Part shown: positions 6,626 to 9,349 of the stretch, piece by piece
Numbering within the stretch: position 1 is the first letter of the stretch
Layout of the letters: every line of letters begins with the position of its first letter
Origin: Nitrospina sp.
GTDB lineage: Bacteria > Nitrospinota > Nitrospinia > Nitrospinales > Nitrospinaceae
NCBI GenBank assembly: GCA_004357435.1
Contig: SMVS01000104.1
Location: 1-9,349, forward strand
Reading direction: 5' to 3'
Length of the DNA: 9,349 nt
Notes under the pieces: model-generated
Told to the model about the DNA's origin: nothing
What the model saw: only the letters and a program-made list of their open reading frames with translations
Database searches by the model: none
Translations under genes and position numbers: made by a program

Positions 6626-8512
6626 ATGTCCGGAGAAATTCTAGCGCTTAATTTTGATTGTATGGGCTCTCCTTCCTTCACGTTCAATGCCGGCAAAAAT
6701 TCCAAGGCCCTGAAAACTCCGGGTTGGGGTTTTGGCTGGTACCCTAACGACGATTACGGGGCCTCCCTAGTGAAGGACGCCATGGCCGATGATACCCAGA
6801 CCTTGCTGAACGCGCTTCAGGATGGGACCAGTTTTCGTTCCACCATTTTTATGTGCAAGGTCAAGGGGTCGGGCAAGCAATATACCCAGCACGACACTCA
6901 ACCGTTCCAGCGCAGTTTTGGCGGCTACGACTGGCTTTTCCTGCACAACGGCAAGCTGGACCGGACCGCCCTGATGGAACTTCATCATGATCCGTCCGGT
7001 CTTCTGGAACCTGTGGGGAAAACCGATTCCGAGCTGGCGTTCTGCTTCTTGCTGGGCAAACTCCTGGCTTGTTCCGCAAAAGGTTTGACTGACATCGAGG
7101 GCAACGAACTTTTAGCTTGGATGCAGGAGCTGGACGGGTTGGGAACCGCCGACTTCATTATTAGCGACGGCAGGAGTATGGCGGTTTATCACGGGGGAAA
7201 TTCGGAGCGCAACCTTTACATTCATAGAGTGTTGCCTTCCGAAAAGCCACCTGTTTTCGAATCTGAGCTGGTTTCCCTGGATCTGGAAGACCCGCGCGAT
7301 TCACTGCGCACCGTTTGCCTGGTTACGTCTTTCCAATTCGATAACACCTCCTTCCAACCCATGGATCCCGGGCATCTGATCATCGTTCGCAGGGGAGCGG
7401 TTTACTGGGACAGCCTGCCCCCTGAAGGAGAAATCAGGGTTCAACACCCCGTTGCCGAAATTTCCCCAACCGTAGAAGAGGAAACCGCGAAAGAAACGGA
7501 ACTGTTCGTTTCCCAGCAGGCGGCGCAATCCCAAACCAGTACACAAACGGTTGCTATGGAAACCGACTTAGCAGAAAGCTTTTCGAATGTCATCAATATA
7601 AAGTCTCTCATCCATGATTTTGATGGTATTCCATTAAATTACAAGTTCTACGACATTGCCCACCTTACAGAATATAACTACTCCGTTCCGGTCGAGCAAA
7701 GTACCCATACGTTTCGTCTGCAACCAGTGGAAGACGCGATTCAGGAGGTGGTGCAGGCCACGCTGGAACTTTCGGTCGACGGCGAACTGTTGCAGTTTGA
7801 AGATGTGTTTGGGAATCATTCGATTCATTACGATATCACTCATGCCTTCTCGAAGCTTTTAATCAAAATGAAAAGCCGGGTCAAAGTCTACGCCTGTCCC
7901 CCGGATGACCACAGCCCGACCATGCGGCGCTCCCAGATTCCGCTTGTGTGGATGCCTTGGCAGCGCCAGATGATGCTTCCCTACCTGCTACCTCCCGAGC
8001 TCCCGGAAACGCAACTCCGGCAGTTGATGGATTTCGCCATGAGTTTTGTGGAACGAAACGATTCCCATCTGGTTGACACTCTTATGGATATCAATAAGAA
8101 AATCTATGAAGATTTTTCTTACGTTCCGGGTATTACCTTTTTAGAAACCACGGCGTTTGATGTTTTCTCTATACGAAAGGGCGTATGTCAGGATTTCGCA
8201 AACCTGTTCATTTGCCTGTGTCGTCTGCTGAATATTCCAGCTCGATACCGGGTGGGCTATATTTACACGGGAGGCGATTATGAAAACAAAATTCAGTCCG
8301 ATGCCTCCCACGCTTGGGCGGAGGTGTATCTGCCGTATTTAGGCTGGCGCGGGTTCGACCCCACCAACGGCTGTATGGTGGCGCAGGACCATGTACGCAT
8401 TGCCAGCGGAAGAAACTATCGGGATGCCACGCCCGTCAGCGGAACCATTTTTAAGGGCGGAGGTACCGAGCAACTCAAGGTGGACGTCCAGGTCAAGGAA
8501 GTTTCAGGTTGA
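6626..8512 (+). CDS. Fusion of class II amidotransferase-like (Ntn) domain and transglutaminase-like protease
   Basis: The 628-residue product has an N-terminal class II glutamine-amidotransferase fold (about 1-265), a polar Glu/Gln/Thr-rich linker (about 275-330), a bacterial transglutaminase N-terminal beta domain (about 339-425) and a transglutaminase-like core (about 470-600). The amidotransferase part keeps GWGFGWY (33-39), FLHNG (105-109) and TDSE (133-136), but it starts Met-Ser-Gly, whereas active family members start Met-Cys. The protease triad is complete: C521 in GVCQDFANLF, H562 in SHAWAEVYLP and D578 in GFDPTNG. No signal peptide is visible, so both domains probably act in the cytoplasm. 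The ATG at 6626 is kept because the Ntn nucleophile must be at the extreme N-terminus; no upstream start gives a Cys. There is no clear Shine-Dalgarno sequence. It lies 70 bases after the DUF2126 gene, probably the last gene of the block. Ligand and product are unknown. Confidence 0.88.
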   Translation: MSGEILALNFDCMGSPSFTFNAGKNSKALKTPGWGFGWYPNDDYGASLVKDAMADDTQTLLNALQDGTSFRSTIFMCKVKGSGKQYTQHDTQPFQRSFGGYDWLFLHNGKLDRTALMELHHDPSGLLEPVGKTDSELAFCFLLGKLLACSAKGLTDIEGNELLAWMQELDGLGTADFIISDGRSMAVYHGGNSERNLYIHRVLPSEKPPVFESELVSLDLEDPRDSLRTVCLVTSFQFDNTSFQPMDPGHLIIVRRGAVYWDSLPPEGEIRVQHPVAEISPTVEEETAKETELFVSQQAAQSQTSTQTVAMETDLAESFSNVINIKSLIHDFDGIPLNYKFYDIAHLTEYNYSVPVEQSTHTFRLQPVEDAIQEVVQATLELSVDGELLQFEDVFGNHSIHYDITHAFSKLLIKMKSRVKVYACPPDDHSPTMRRSQIPLVWMPWQRQMMLPYLLPPELPETQLRQLMDFAMSFVERNDSHLVDTLMDINKKIYEDFSYVPGITFLETTAFDVFSIRKGVCQDFANLFICLCRLLNIPARYRVGYIYTGGDYENKIQSDASHAWAEVYLPYLGWRGFDPTNGCMVAQDHVRIASGRNYRDATPVSGTIFKGGGTEQLKVDVQVKEVSG

Positions 8513-8657
8513 GCCAGTTTTTTTGAATCTCACCCAACCCTTTTATCCTTTTTCGCTCCGTCCAGGATTACTACCTGTTTTGTCCTGCCTAACCAATTGA
8601 TCATCCAGTGGGAAATAACGGCTTCGATCGGCAGCTTTCGGCCAGAAGCGGACGAAA

Positions 8658-8810
8658 TTAAGTTCCTGGGACCGCAACTCCTAAATCATTCAGTAATTGA
8701 TAGTAAGCGAGAACAGTCAGAACGCTGAGACCGACAATTAATAGGGTCGAATGTTTGAACCCATGCTTGTGATGCATTTTCCGGTCGGCATGGGTCGTAA
8801 CGTCCATCAT
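8658..8810 (-). CDS. Possible small single-helix membrane protein (hypothetical)
   Basis: From the ATG pair at 8805-8810 this frame encodes about 50 residues and stops next to 8658. It has a His/Lys-rich start (HADRKMHHKHGFKHS) followed by a hydrophobic helix of about 20 residues (STLLIVGLSVLTVLAYYQLL) and a short polar tail ending in VAVPGT. The positively charged N-terminus ahead of one hydrophobic stretch fits an N-in membrane anchor. The frame stays open further upstream to 8903, but that part reads through the tRNA-like segment and looks non-coding. GATGAG before the ATG is at best a weak ribosome-binding site. I do not recognise a family, and chance is a serious alternative. Confidence 0.3.
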   Translation of the reverse strand: MMDVTTHADRKMHHKHGFKHSTLLIVGLSVLTVLAYYQLLNDLGVAVPGT

Positions 8811-8953
8811 CTCATCGCCGAACCAGGTAGAACGTGAATCACAACTCACGTCGGGCCAATAGATGGGGGCAAGACACGCGAATTCAAGTCTCGTTGCCGC
8901 CATTTTTTTAATGCGAAACCGGCAGTTCTTCGATGCGAACGATTGGTTTTGGC

Positions 8954-9120
8954 GTGCGCCTTGCTAAGGCGGCGCTTTCCCAGTGGGTGAAAGCCTGTCC
9001 CTGGCCAATTGATAAGAAGCGACAATTGTGATGAGCAACGTACCACTCGAAGCTACTCTTGATTACATTGGTGGATCAACCTTGTCTGCAATACAGCTGA
9101 CCAATTGCCTCTGGGAGGAG
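8954..9120 (+). mobile_element. Group II intron-like 5' segment, truncated (tentative)
   Basis: The segment opens with GTGCGCC, matching the GUGYG 5' boundary of bacterial group II introns. It continues with a compact hairpin (GCCTT/AAGGC around 8958-8970) and then GTGGGTGAAAGCC near 8983-8995, similar to the GGTGAAAGTCC element common early in domain I. A further stem (CAATTG 9006-9011 with CAATTG 9023-9028) and the phrase GTGATGAGCAACG follow. No reverse transcriptase or domain V appears before the neighbouring gene end at 9133, so only about 170 bases of the 5' region could be present. The right boundary is a guess, and the call rests on remembered consensus rather than alignment. Confidence 0.35.
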
Positions 9121-9132
9121 CAACTACTAAAC

Positions 9133-9349
9133 CTAGAGACGCTGCGCCTCAGCCTCGATCTGTAGCCACACATCCGCCAGTTGTGCTGCCCAGCCGGCGG
9201 CCGCCGCTGCTGTCCGAATTCGGTCCTGGCGGATTTCGATCATGACGCTGGGCAAGCCACGCCCCTCACCATGCAGCGGAATCGTGTAGTCGACATTGTC
9301 TTCGATTGCGTAGGGCTGATTGTCACCTACCTCATCATCCACACTCCCA
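9133..9349 (-). CDS. N-formylglutamate amidohydrolase-family protein, C-terminal end (partial)
   Basis: The minus-strand frame enters from the right edge and stops at TAG (plus-strand 9133-9135), so only the last 71 codons are visible. The motifs GDNQPY, DYTIPLHGEGRGLP and MIEIRQD are characteristic of the C-terminus of the predicted N-formylglutamate amidohydrolase family (COG3931/COG3741). Named members of this broad family cleave formyl-glutamate in histidine breakdown, but many homologues have unknown substrates. An Ala/Glu-rich tail (AAAAAGWAAQLADVW) closes the protein. The true start lies outside the window; the GTG at 9342 is just an internal Val codon. The gene is convergent with the transglutaminase block, looks richer in G+C, and is separated from it by 620 bases, so a shared function is possible but unsupported. 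Confidence 0.82.
   Translation of the reverse strand, partial: GSVDDEVGDNQPYAIEDNVDYTIPLHGEGRGLPSVMIEIRQDRIRTAAAAAGWAAQLADVWLQIEAEAQRL

Larger units (their letters stand above)
8513..9132. other. Gene-poor region with insertion-site debris
   Basis: No confident gene is present in these 620 bases. A T-run at 8518-8524 follows the last gene, but I find no strong stem in front of it. The stretch holds an imperfect inverted repeat (GCTTC 8621-8625 with GAAGC 8645-8649), a possible small membrane ORF on the minus strand (8658-8810), a tRNA-like T-arm with a following T-run (8878-8909) and a group II intron-like 5' segment (from 8954). Together these look like a site of past insertions. Confidence 0.5.

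Noticed and set aside
8518..8524. T-run after the last gene of the block as a terminator
   Set aside because: I could not find a stable GC-rich stem directly upstream, so an intrinsic terminator is not supported.
8391..8600. 69-residue plus-strand frame overlapping the end of the fusion gene
   Set aside because: Out of frame with the clear transglutaminase coding signal, with no start site; a shadow.
8846..9046. 66-residue minus-strand frame ending in RDLNSRVLPPSIGPT
   Set aside because: This reads antisense across the tRNA-like T-arm and the intron-like segment. Such Arg-Asp-Leu-Asn translations commonly arise from tRNA antisense DNA.
1..9349. CRISPR arrays, phage genes or a complete insertion sequence
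   Set aside because: No regularly spaced repeats, integrase, transposase or terminal inverted repeats with a target duplication were seen.

Overview
The window is bacterial DNA of moderate base composition with one intact co-directional gene block (735-8512, plus strand) flanked by gene-poor, debris-rich stretches. The taxon cannot be fixed from sequence alone. A Gram-negative, possibly marine, proteobacterium-like organism is plausible but is only an impression. Ribosome-binding sites are poor throughout the block.

The core block matches a widespread but biochemically uncharacterised locus predicted by comparative genomics to make or modify a peptide. In order it encodes a circularly permuted ATP-grasp protein (735-2177), an alpha-E protein (2198-3187), a transglutaminase-like protease fused to a GCS2-like putative amidoligase (DUF2126; 3271-6555, broken by an in-frame TAA at 5323-5325), and an unusual fusion of an N-terminal class II glutamine-amidotransferase (Ntn) fold to a second transglutaminase-like protease (6626-8512). 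Two predicted amide-bond-forming enzymes therefore sit beside two Cys-His-Asp peptidase/transferase domains and one Ntn-type amidohydrolase domain. Substrate and product are unknown.

Two oddities stand out in the core. First, the DUF2126 gene reads through in the same frame with no gap on both sides of the TAA, which sits where a glutamate codon (GAA) is expected, so it looks like a single G-to-T change, an error, or readthrough. Second, the Ntn domain lacks the N-terminal Cys expected of a class II amidotransferase: it begins Met-Ser-Gly, leaving Ser2 as the only candidate nucleophile.

Left flank (1-734): a short remnant of the C-terminus of a hemerythrin/RIC (YtfE-like) di-iron protein (91-162), a compact set of overlapping hairpins ending in a convincing intrinsic terminator (424-450), and an AT-rich stretch with a candidate -10 box (647-652) ahead of the block.

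Right flank (8513-9349): no confident gene until the C-terminal end of a predicted N-formylglutamate amidohydrolase on the minus strand (9133 to beyond the window edge). Between them lie a possible 49-residue single-helix membrane ORF (minus strand), a tRNA-like T-arm followed by a T-run, and a sequence resembling the 5' end of a group II intron without its reverse transcriptase. This pattern suggests a former insertion hot spot.
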